Shown piece after piece: positions 26,492-37,400 of a DNA stretch of 64,000 nt (its first letter is position 1; each line of letters begins with the position of its first letter). The translations under genes and the position numbers were made by a program. Where the stretch lies: NCBI RefSeq assembly GCF_050908995.1, contig NC_135126.1, forward strand, positions 13,764,001-13,828,000. The letters run 5' to 3'. The notes below the pieces were generated by a model. The model saw only the letters and a program-made list of their open reading frames with translations. It was not told the DNA's origin and made no database searches. The DNA comes from Andrena cerasifolii. Lineage: Eukaryota; Arthropoda; Insecta; Hymenoptera; Andrenidae.

Positions 26492-26840
26492 CCAGTGGCG
26501 GATTTAACAGAGCGGCCGATGAGTACTTGCCAAGCCACCCTTAAAAAAAATTATGATTATATCCAAACTATATTTTTTTCTGTATTATTACACTGAGCCC
26601 GTTTTCAGTAAACTAGCGCTTTAGTTTCTCGAAAAATGGGCCCCTGTTCAGAAGGCCCCCCGCTCAGAAGGCACTCCTAGAGCCCTGTCTTTAAAAATAA
26701 ATGATGACTTTATCCAAACACTTTTTTCTATACTTTTCTGTACATTTACCCCATTTTAGTAAACTACATCTTCATTTTCCTGACAAAAATGGGCCCCTCA
26801 ACGTTTGCCACCTGGGCCTTTTTTCTTAAATCCGCCACTG
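26492..26840 (+). mobile_element. hAT-type MITE with internal duplication, 349 bp
   Basis: The ends are CAGTGGCGGATTTAA and TTAAATCCGCCACTG. A perfect 8-bp target duplication CATACAGC flanks the element (26484-26491 and 26841-26848). It is the same family as 19255-19467 but carries its core twice: units at about 26542-26645 and 26692-26798 both run from an A-rich stretch and TTTATCCAAAC-like word to AAAATGGGCCCCT. The duplication explains the length difference between the copies. No transposase is encoded. Confidence 0.94.
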
Positions 26841-27999
26841 CATACAGCCGCTTATTTAGTTGCACATGTAAAAATCATTGCAGAATATAGATCCTTAATT
26901 TGAACTAGGACATAATTGCTAAGCAGACATGGTCGTTCCGATAAGGAAAATTACTAGTGGAGCACTAAATTTTCTCATGATGATTATTCTATGTATATCT
27001 CAGAAAGAATAATATAAGTAAGAATACCAAAAATTGAAAAGTAATACAATGGGCCTGTCCTATAACGGCCTTATAAGGAAGGAATGCTACAACGAATAAG
27101 TAATAAACATAAATCAAAATGCTTACAACGAACGAATATGTTGCAACGAACGGTGGGAAATACAATCGGCCGTACACATGTGCGCAATGTATAAAATTTA
27201 AATATAATAAATTAAATTTATAATACGTATATTTGTATGTTCTTATTTTACATATTTCGCATTAAGAATGTACATAATGTACTCCCTATAAATACGTATG
27301 CATAATCCTATAACCAACAAAGTTCTATAACGAATCAGTTTGTTATTTTATACTCCCCTGTATGAGTGTACTACATATCATAGATGTTCCAACGTTGCAT
27401 ATACTTGCTACTCTTGCAGCATACGCACTATTTTCCAGCTTCTGACGTATCTCCTATATCGTTCCTGTCCTTTTTATAGCATTGCATATAAGGTATTAAC
27501 CTATTAACACATGCAATTTAGTCGTAAAGTAGGGTGAATAGTATTTCGATCGTTGTAGAAGGCTGGAATTATTACATTCGTATCTGTTTCGATAGTAAAA
27601 CGGCATAGACACACTGTTCGGATACTGGAGGATCTACTGCATAAACCACTATACTTAAATTCTCACTATTGCCCTTCCTGCACACGCTGTTCACCACATA
27701 CATCGTCCGAGCGACCCTAATCGTCTGGTTTAAACGAAGGAAGCATTCATTTCAGACGAAACGCGGGGAGAAGTATTTCGAGCATGACCATCCCCCAGGG
27801 TTTCGTCGGGGTAGAAGGTTATTTAATAATGCAGCGCGCGCGGTCAGAGTTCTACTTTTTATTATGATTCGGCGATATCGTTGCGCGTGAGAACACATGT
27901 CGGCGTTCCTTTGAACGGGTTGAAAGAAGCCTAGCTTATAGTCAGCGTAGTCTGGCTGCCGTTCGTAAGAGTGGAAAACGCGAAACACGAGAACCCCGT

Positions 28000-28240
28000 T
28001 GTCCGTGTTTCCACCACATCCATTCCACCCCAGCCGTGCCCCTCTGAAATGCACTTTCCTCCTATTACTTCTTCTTCTTCCCTTTTTGCGCGACTGCATT
28101 CCCGTAATTTGCCCGTGCCCGAGATATAAACCGTCGCCAGTCTCTTTGACTGCTCTGTCGAACGAAACGCAAGTAACGCGAGGCCTCGAAGTGACGAAAA
28201 GTGGAATTCTCGTTTGTCCGTCGGAATGACGAGCCGCGGA
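28000..28240 (+). repeat. CpG-rich module, copy 2 (second half)
   Basis: A pyrimidine-rich stretch leads to GTAATTTGCCCGTGCCCGAG, then ATAAACCGTCG and TTTGACTGCTC. At 32388-32440 the same order is seen: GTAATTTACCCGTGGCACGA, ATAAACCGCCG and CTTGACTACTC. It therefore resembles the second half of the module at 32090-32480, in the same orientation. Confidence 0.5.
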
Positions 28241-29164
28241 CGCGGATCTTAAGCCCCCGACGAGACACGCGTGCTCGCGCCAGCCGCCCCTTGCGCTGGG
28301 CCACGGAGTAGCTCTACAGATGCTGAAACGTTCCCCGCAATCTTCGCTTCGGATGCACGTGAAAAACAGGGACACTCTGCCCGCCATTTTCCACCGAGTA
28401 TCTTGCGCTCGCTGGCTTCTTCTTCCGCATAATTACGATTCTTCGCGGCACTTGCTGCAATCCTGCGCTTAGCGTTCGCCACTCTTTTGTTTAGGGAATT
28501 AGGGGGACGTTTTTTGGTATGCTGCTGGAAGTCTGAAACGGAACCAGATCGTTGCAGCGCGGTGGGAATTTTCAAGTGTTTTATATGAATTGCCAGCAAA
28601 CTCAGCCTCACAGAAACATCGCGTGCCTCGTGACAGTGGATGTAAAATCATCTCAGCTTTGGACGTTTGTGGAAAGTTTATTCTCACTTAGTGCTTGATG
28701 GGTTCCCCTTGTGCTACAAACTTAAATTTCAGAGAGTCGGTTTGATACGAGGAATCTATAAAAGATTCTTGGACCATTACGTTATTTACAGTGAATTTTA
28801 TACAACATTTCTCACCTTTCTAGCAATATATCGACACCTTTGGAGTAGGAATTCCTTTGTTCAGAACTGAATTCTTCTACTTTCAAAGGATCTACGATAA
28901 ATGGCTCCGTTATTGGACATTGAAGAATCTAATCGTTTAAAAGATAGTGTCCTCTATGGAAGTAGAAATTATCGAGAACGTTAGTTTCTTTAGTCTTTGA
29001 AGTAAATTTGTTCTTATGCATGACATGAATTTTTGGCAAAGGAAGCTGTGTAGAATATTGTGTTCACTCTCTTGTCCTTTCTATCGACCCCATTCGTTTA
29101 TTACAAACTTTTCTATGTCCTCCATTATTTAATTTCTGAATTACAATTTCCTTACCGACCTTAA

Positions 29165-29291
29165 CCCATTCGCAATCGCGGACGAGGTATATACAATACA
29201 TATCTGGGGACTCGATGTCGAGATACCTCGTCCGTAGCGTCGCGTGAACGATATCGTGTCGCGAGGTGTCTCGTCCGCGGTTGCGAAGGGG
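29165..29291. mobile_element. piggyBac-type MITE, 127 bp
   Basis: The element is flanked by TTAA on both sides (29161-29164 and 29292-29295), the target site of piggyBac. The termini are CCCATTCGCAATCGCGGACG and the reverse complement of TCGTCCGCGGTTGCGAAGGGG, matching at most positions over 27 bp. Termini beginning CCC next to TTAA fit piggyBac better than other TTAA users. It has no coding capacity. Confidence 0.82.
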
Positions 29292-30559
29292 TTAATACGT
29301 CTGCTTATGGTCTGATGGATTATTCATATTGCACGCAGTGGTATAAATAATATGTATTTGCATCTTATTAACATCTGTTTACTTCATGTCAACGCATAGT
29401 TTAACGAATAATTTCATTAAAATTATTAATAAATTTGATATTGTGTCAAACCGTATACAAAATTACAGGGTCAAATATTTTACCTTAAAGTATTTTAATC
29501 CACTTAGCACAGATGGCAGCACTTAAATTGAAAGACATGTAGAAATTAGTCTTTGTTCACATTCTTCCTGAATCTCTGTGGACCCAATGAATCTCATAAA
29601 TAACAAAGGAAATTACTTAGTAGGACAAAGCAGCACAACTTCCCAATAACCTAACAATACAAGGTGCAAATCTAAAACACTCTCTAATCTCTGTAGTAGG
29701 TACTATCAAAGCCAAAGTATACCTTTGCTTTGGCAACTACAAATTGCAGTTTTGCGTGCCACGACACGCTAAAATCAGAGAAGACAGTGGGACAGTTAGC
29801 TAGCCGAGGCCTTGGACTGTAATCCAGCTTCACATATACGTCAGGCTTGTTTGCAACGCTTTGCAGAACAATACTCGCTGGGAGCAAAGTTCTTACGCGT
29901 CGCGCTGAAAGAAAACAGAAAGTTATTAGCCCGTGTGAATATTCATGAGTTACGTAAGAATAGTGGAGCCTCCGCTGGGAAGGGCGTTGAGTGGTAGTTA
30001 GAAACATTGTGACATTAAAAGCCGGAATTAGCTGCGGGGACCTCATCGCTGGAAAGTCACACTGCGGAGTAAATAGTTCATGTACTCTGTAAAATCGTGT
30101 AAGAACAAGCATCAGCAGCGCCTCGAAGGCGGCAGTGAATCATCAAGTTGCTTGAGAGGCCAGCTTCCCTCGACGCATAAATATAAATTACCATAACAGA
30201 CAGGGACTACTGTTGGAGCAATTTGCAACGATATTTACGTATTTTCGGCGGGTAGGTATGTTAGCTATGTATGATCACGTGAATATGTATGCTTGAGAAT
30301 TATAAGTGTCCTAACTCACTTTAAATTGCATGGATCTTGGTGAACTTGAATAAATTGTGGGATAAATATGAACGGCGCAGAGCAACATTTTAATTCTACG
30401 ATATTTATGTTCTAAGCGCCAATATGTACAACGTGGCGAATATTAAAATTTAATAAAACTCAGTAATGTTGTCGAGGAGGAATATTTTTATCATTTGAGG
30501 AGAACATGTTGTGAACATGTCAAATACTGAAAATCAGTGAAGTTTGAAGATAAAATGGG

Positions 30560-31005
30560 AAGCGCAAATGATGAGGCGCCGACTTAAAAAATATGAGTCG
30601 TAGATTAAATAAAGGAAAAAATTATTTGTTACTTTTTAGTGCATTTTTACTTTTTTCAAGTGAGTTTTAATTTTTTTTCAATTTTTTTATTTTTAACTTT
30701 TTAGTTTTATATAAATATTGACACAACATGCTGAGGAGATATGCGCGTACGTACATAAAATAATAATAATTAGGTGACAATAGTCTTTATTACTATTTAA
30801 CCAGAACTGGCAAAATATTGGGTCAGTGTTGATGCAGTGTAGGATGGAACCACTAGGGCATCGCCCTCTTTTGAATAAAAAAAAAATATTATCAAATTCG
30901 GTCCACATGCTGAGGAGTTATGCAGAGACAAACATACATATAATACAATATATATACGGGTCGAATCTATAACCTCCTGCTTTTTGAAGTTGGTTAAAAA
31001 ATAAT
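30560..31005. repeat. Dispersed A+T-rich repeat fragment
   Basis: The segment begins around GATGAGGCGCCGACTTAAAA and ends around CTTTTTGAAGTTGGTTAAAAA. It carries an internal direct repeat ACATGCTGAGGAG(A/T)TATGC at 30726-30744 and 30904-30922. Phrases of this kind are common in repeated insect DNA, but I cannot name the family, and no matched termini are visible. Confidence 0.4.
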
Positions 31006-32089
31006 ATAAGTGAATAAATTAATTCTAGAGGCACAGTGTGTTAAAGTACTAGACTGGCATATTGTCATAATGATAAACATAAATAAATATAACAGAATAG
31101 CATAGAAGCACAAGGATATTGCACAGGCTCATAGCAACGGACCACAAATTGGAATTAAAGAAAAAGTAATAAGAAGGATAAGATACTTCAAACATCCTAA
31201 GAAGTTAACTTTCCAAGACGTGTAATGAATGCATGTAAATTTTCGTTACCATTGAAACATAACACCTTCCGAGAAGATATTACCTACTACCAGAGGCAAT
31301 CGATAATAGAAGGACCTTCCAAGCAGATTGTATTGGTTTCTTCTTAAAGTATTCTGCTACGATTTTCGCTACAGTACACTTCGGTAATTTGCGCGGTAGA
31401 GCGAAATCAATAAGAAACAGGAAACTCGAAGAGACGAATACTTTCCGGGCGTTTTCAACTGTAGCTGCAAGTTCCATTCACGCGCTTACTTTTCACACGG
31501 TGAAACGTTCTCATAGATTTTATACTTCATCGCAAAAAGTTGGCGAGCACGAGGAAGAATTTAGAACAGGCACCGTCCTCACTTGCATTGCTTCGAATTC
31601 ATTTTTCCATCATGCTTTTTCCAATATTATCAACGTAGTTTCTACTTATCGTTGCTTTTCAGCATTGAGACTGTTTTGTTCAAATACGATGGAATTATAG
31701 CTAATATAATATTGCATAGATTATGCGCTTTATTTGGAATGAAAAAAATTAAACAATAATATTTTTTCGAGGATGCAACGTTTATTCTTTGGCAGCCTAA
31801 ATTATAAGAGTCAATATTTTAAATTGTCTACAATCTATGATACAGTCTATAATTATTTAGCTGTACATATTCTTTTCTCTGTTAACCGTAGTTTGGTGGG
31901 CGCAGGGTGCGTTTATCCCATATTTTCGTTCTCACACATCTTAAAATAAGCTTTTTTTTATTCTTGCGTTGTTATGATCTAAAATTCTAAATCTCTTCCT
32001 ACTTCCATTCCCGACGTTTCCGCGGATATTTCCCTTCAACGTCTCCTCGAGACACGTCGAAACCTCTCGCCATTACCCGCTCGCAGGAA

Positions 32090-32480
32090 ATAACATTAAT
32101 TACTCGCGAGACAAAAGTCGACGAGGCGATGCCACCACGCGTCGGCCCAAACAGTTTGCACTTTCTGTACTAGCAATTAACAAGGCTCGCCTCAGATCAC
32201 GCTGGCGGACGCTGAGGGTGGTGCGCAGCCACTGGGAGAAGGGGCGGGGGTGGACGCGCACCTTTCCTCCCCCGAAACATGCTTTTTATCCTCGTTACTT
32301 TTTCTTTTCGCGTTTCTTTTCGCTGGCGTCTCCGATCCCCGTCCAAGCCCGGCTGGCTGGCCTCCCTCTCACTCCTTTAGCGCCAGTAATTTACCCGTGG
32401 CACGAAATAAACCGCCGTTACCTTGACTACTCCCTCGCCGGGTATTTCCGTGAGTTTCCACGGTTGCGTTTTTATCGCAT
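32090..32480 (+). repeat. CpG-rich module, copy 3 (both halves)
   Basis: This block contains, in order, the words that are split between 25395-25650 and 28000-28240: CATTAATTAC, AGTTTGCACTTTCTGTACT, AGCAATTAACAA, a pyrimidine-rich stretch, GTAATTTACCCGTGGCACGA, ATAAACCGCCG and TTGACTACTC. The open frames over it (for example 32218-32760) show no domain. The pattern suggests one unit of about 400 bp of which the other two are partial or diverged relatives. Confidence 0.5.
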
Positions 32481-32950
32481 TGTATCGCGTCGTGCCATCG
32501 CGACGTCGCGACGAGCACCACGACGACAACAGCAACCAAGAGGATGGTCGGGTTGGTTTGTTTTGGTTTCCTTGCATCGCGACGCACCACCTTTTTGGTG
32601 CTCGGCCGGGAGGCGAAGGTGTGCGTTTTATTGTATCGCCGATCCACGGCGGTTTTTACTCTCCCATCCGGCGGGAGCTCGGGATAAATTGTACGTCACG
32701 GGCCGAGAGCCCGCGATCCTCCCTTATGATAGCCGCGCTGCACGGCTTTGTCGCCGATAATGGACAGACTTCTTGAGTGCAATTAAACGGAGACGCGGAA
32801 TGTACATGAGCGACGATGAAAATTGTATTACACCGTCGAGAGGAATGGCTGTTTCTTTTCCGTGTCGGGGGCCGAGGAAGCTGCTTGCAAGAAAGTAATG
32901 TCGCTTCGGTGCGGTCGGTTGTTTCATTCTTACTGAGTATTTATTAATAA

Positions 32951-33324
32951 CTAGCAAAATACACCCGCGCTTCGGGCCTAAGATATATTAAGGACTCCAT
33001 GAAAACACAATTCACCCCGTTCACCACCCCCTTAGGGATTGATTACGGCAAAATTCTGAAATTTAGGCATTTGTGTGGGTAACCTTTCAAAGTAAAAACC
33101 AAGTTTATATCTAATTAGGCCTAAGAGATTTTAAGGAATCCGTGTAAATACATTTTATCCCTTTTCACCCCCCTGGGGATGGAATTTCCAAAAATCCTTC
33201 CTCGGTGGGTGCCTACGTCAGGAAAACAATGTACCTTCCAAATTCTACGGTCCTAGGTTAAACGGTTTGAGCTGGGCGTTGATGAGTCAGTCAGTCAGTG
33301 AATACTTCTTCTTTTATATATAGA
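32951..33324 (-). mobile_element. Non-autonomous Helitron (374 bp)
   Basis: Read on the minus strand, it starts A|TCTATATATAAAAGAAG at 33324 and ends with a G+C stem (GCCCGAAGCGCGGG), a 9-nt spacer and CTAG|T at 32951. This is the Helitron 3' signature, inserted between A and T without duplication. TGACTGACTGACTCATC follows the 5' end. It has no Rep/helicase coding sequence and shares its terminal layout with 937-1538. Confidence 0.8.
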
Positions 33325-35583
33325 TTATGCGTTGGTATATGAATTCCTGGGGGTGGCTGTGGTATGTATAGGGTAGGTCCGGGACAGTTGGCTCACTAAA
33401 TATAAAATGGCTATTAAAGTACCTGCTGACATTGTTTATTTTATCAGAATAAACCTAATAATATGTTTAATATTGTATTTTGATTCAGAAAAAGTGGTCA
33501 ATATGCATTTCCTTGAGCATCCAGAAAAACGAAATAAAGTTATCCACTCAACTGTTTGGCTTGTACGGAAGGAATTGATCTGCACTACGACTGGTGTCAC
33601 ACAAGTATTGAAACAGTGCAATAATGTTTTTGTCATTAAACAGTCTGTTAAATTTTACAAAATCGATCACCAAACAGTCGAAATTCCCAATACAGCCAAT
33701 TACATGTGACAGCTAACCCGATTAGACTGCTTTAATTTTTGCCACCGATTGCGTAGCGGAAATAAGAAAATGCCAATAGAGTCTGAAGTATAGCGACTGG
33801 TCATCTCTCTTGCCGAACCGTCTCACCCGTTATTCTTCATGGAATGAAGGAGCAAGGTGTTTATTGCAATGCTTGAGAGAAGGGATTTGAAACGAAGAAG
33901 GCAAACAGTGTTCAAGGACGTAATTCTTACACTGATTCGGATAAACTAATTAATTCTACGATATTTGAATCGTAAACTACTCCTGGAAGAATAATTGCGG
34001 GAGCACCTAACTTTCGATGCTAGGGAACTCGTAAAAACATGTACTACGTAATCTCCAGGCTTATGGATGTTGATACAAGCCGAAGAAATTCAGCGGAATG
34101 TATTTTCCCAGCGCATTACACGCGAGAAAAGGTGGATTGCGTGTTATTACAAAATCTCGTCCACGTACGTGCCACGGTGATTGCACATTGTGATAAATAT
34201 TTGCAATTTGCTCGGCCGCTTCTGAATGTACAGCAGCCATGTTGGAAGTCGGCGAATCTCGCCGAGAGAGCCGGCCGGTTTGAATCATCAGTCAGCCCCC
34301 TTGTGACATTAACAGAGACTAGAGTACACTGCCCGCGTTATCGCTGGCAAATGACACGTGAAATTGAAATTAGCCTAGAGCTTTGATTACGCGGACTTGT
34401 TTGCATACGCAGGATTAATCCTGCCCCGCACGCAATCGTCGCGTTGCCTGGAAAATTCATTTGACCCAGGAGCACCGTTCCCATCGCAGCGATCGCTCTT
34501 CGATAACCACGCGGCTGTTTTTCAGGTGGATCGAGAATGACGCATTGTTACGCGCCGCCCACGATAAAGAGGTTGCCGAAACGGCTGATAGGTTATCTCT
34601 TAAACACGGCAGACGTGCCTTGGAGGCTGTCAACTGTGTCACCGGAGTGGTTCACGCCTGTTGATTACCAGCGTCGAAGCCTGCCACTGCCTAATAGCAT
34701 TAAGTTGTGGCGCGCGTTGAAATATGCACGACAAATTTGCTGTGGAAATTGCAACGTACGTGCACCTGTGGATTAACCGACGACACTCGCCACAACGTGA
34801 ATCAATTTGCCTCGAAAGTGGAAAATAGAAAGTAGATACACAGACAAGAGAAGGAGCGTAATATTTTACTGAAAATTGGGTTTCGCTGGGAATAACACGT
34901 TTTTTAAGAGGAAGAGCCAGCATTGCTGCCCAGTGAAACTCATTCGACTCGCTTTTGGTGCCAGTGGAAGGGAAGGTAATTCTCAACGCGACCTGCTGCA
35001 TTTGCCTGACAAACATGCTAATGAAAATCCATCAGCGATGCGAAATCTTTTGAGAAGTCACGTATAACCTCGACGCCTTAGAGCGAAGCGCGGAGATCGT
35101 GTTAAGTTGCACTTTCACGGTTTACAACTCTGCGGTTAGCGGAATCCCTAAGCATCAAAAGTTTATTGCAAGCCACGTGCGGGAGCACTGTAATCGTATG
35201 TATAAGCCGTGTTCGTTGAACGCCCCCCCGGCGTTTCTCGCACTGGCCAGGCAGACACAAACCGACGGAGCCCGTGCACACGTCCCAAGCACCGGAACGG
35301 TTAAGCGAACCGTAAGCGCGTCGTAAAAACGCGTTTTCTCATTAAGCAACACACGGAAGCACGCAGAGAGGCGCTCGCCATTGTCATATCCACCCGTTGG
35401 TAGATGGAAACGCGCTTCATTCCTAATTCATTAGCGGCAGAATCTCGCTTCGTAACATTTACACGTTTCCGCGGGACAAGCAAATGCAAAGTTTCGGTGT
35501 GCAAGCGTATTTTCATCAGGCCTGGAAGTAGTCGCAGCTGCCTGCCTCTGTCTGCTGCCAGGCGGGTTGCCTTTGCACGGTCG

Positions 35584-35632
35584 CGATGACGACGGCAACA
35601 ACGACGACGACGACGGCGACGAGGCGCGACGT
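35584..35632. repeat. GAC-rich trinucleotide repeat
   Basis: Imperfect GAC/GGC trinucleotide units occupy about 45 bases, with an interruption by CAACAAC. Frames through it give runs of R, S or D. No coding function is seen. Confidence 0.85.
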
Positions 35633-36916
35633 CGAGTTTCGCATTTGCACAATACGCAAATACGGGCATCCAAATACGTAATTCAAACTGAAGAGACTAG
35701 CCTTCGGGCTGTACTTTTGCTAATTCCATTCTGCTGGTAGTGTTAGAGAAAACGGTGGCGCTGGTGGAACGACTACGCGCGCTGACAGTACGGTCGCTCC
35801 TGTTGACCATTTTAATCCCGTTGACGGCGGCGATTCATGGGGCTGTTCGAGAGACTCGGACGCGTCAGTGACATGCGGGTTGGCGGTGTCTGATGCCGTC
35901 GATTATGCGCAAAAGATTTTCCTGTTTTACGCGGGGGGCATAAATTTTGCATATGTATAATTGCAGTAGAAATTTCGAGGAAAGATCGAAAAAAAAATAA
36001 AAATGTGTATGTACAATATGTGTATTAAATTGCTATATCAATTATTGTTGAGCACACAATCAACCAGTGCAACTTAGGGTTTCGTTCTTTGATTCAGGTA
36101 CTACATACCTACGAAATTCTGGACAGGACCAAGAACTAGATTTTCTTGGTAAATTTTGGATGGTGTACCATTTGCTGTGAACATATACAAATGTGGTTTA
36201 TACTACCTACATTGGACGACCGAGATTCATAGTGGTGTAAGTCACTCGTATGGCGTTTCTCGTCAAATAATGTTTTGCGTTTACTTTTGTAAAAAACTCT
36301 ACATATATATTGCAGCAGTGGCAACACATCTAAAGCATCAAAATACTATCATAATAAATACGTAGGTAGGTATAGCTATAAGTAGGCACTTCAAAATGTA
36401 AAAAAATCTATTTTTCTTATTTTTTCACTTGTCAATGCAACGCATGAACAGCGTCCAATCAGCATCAGCGCATTCGTTATATTCATTGATACTGTTCGTG
36501 TGCTGTGCTGATAATAGCGACAACACTTACGGATTTATGCTAGTAGATATGTTTCGAAACGCTCTGCTCTTGTTAATTAGGTAAGTGCTAAAAAGAAATG
36601 TTCTTATTTCTCAGTCAGCAATGAAGTAATCACTTAATTCTCAATGAAAGTAAACAGATGGAGCTTTTAAGATTTAAAAACTGTTATTAACTGAAATTAT
36701 CAAAATTTGCACTTACGCCACTATGATTCTCAGCCCTACGTGTACCCAAAATTTGGGCCAAATCGATAACCTGATCTTCGTGCTTCCCCTCGTCAGATAT
36801 CGCTACTTCATGACGGAAAAAGTGCAAATCTCGAGGGGATATTAATCCTCGAGTGATAAGCCGAAGTCAGCTTGAATCTGATAAAAGAATCGATAGAGGT
36901 CTCATTTTATATATTG

Positions 36917-37235
36917 CAGTGGAACCTCGATTAAACGTTTAAACGAGCGTTCGATTATTCGAAGGATATTATCAAGCAAAGGAACTGTCTTAAAAGGGTC
37001 TTGGCAGTGGAAACAAAACCTGAAAGAGTTACTCGATTGGAACGGGGCGAAGGGGGCAGCATTCGAGAGAGCTGATGGAACATAACGGAAATGAAAAGTG
37101 TAATGGTGAAGGAGATTATATTTCTAAGAATAATATTCCTGCACATTTTCAAGCGGAAAATGAATAAAAGCACAAACATTGATTATTTATCAAAACATTA
37201 AATTCACTTCAATTGGAATGTTCGAAGTTCCACTG
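36917..37235. mobile_element. Probable pogo/Tigger-type element, 319 bp
   Basis: The left end is CAGTGGAACCTCGATTA and the right end, reverse complemented, is CAGTGGAACTTCGAACA. These match at 14 of 17 positions, and pogo/Tigger termini typically begin CAGT(G/A)GAACCTCGATTA. The expected TA target is present on the right and reads TG on the left. The interior has no recognisable transposase; the minus-strand frame 36955-37179 shows no domain. Confidence 0.6.
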
Positions 37236-37324
37236 TAGATACTCTGGTAATCGATAACTTCAATTTACTGTTTCTGACAGTCTGGTATTTTTATATTTCA
37301 CTGAGTACACGGAGAAACGCTGAA

Positions 37325-37400
37325 AATACATATAATACACAGGGTGTCCAATACCCGGCGGTGCAAGCCGAAGGTGGTGATTCCACGTGAAAAAATAAGC
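37325..37400 (-). repeat. Dispersed repeat, copy A
   Basis: On the minus strand, TTTTTTCACGTGGAATCACC is followed by GGCTTGCACCGCCGGGTATT and then GGACACCCTG. The same words, diverged, occur at 55730-55800 on the + strand. The family is not recognised. Confidence 0.5.

Noticed and set aside
27752..28387. 211-codon minus-strand open frame
   Set aside because: It overlaps the CpG-rich module and has no domain or homology that I can recognise.
33407..33709. 100-codon frame just right of the 32951-33324 Helitron
   Set aside because: Its composition is A+T-rich intronic, it has no domain, and an antisense frame of 66 codons overlaps it.
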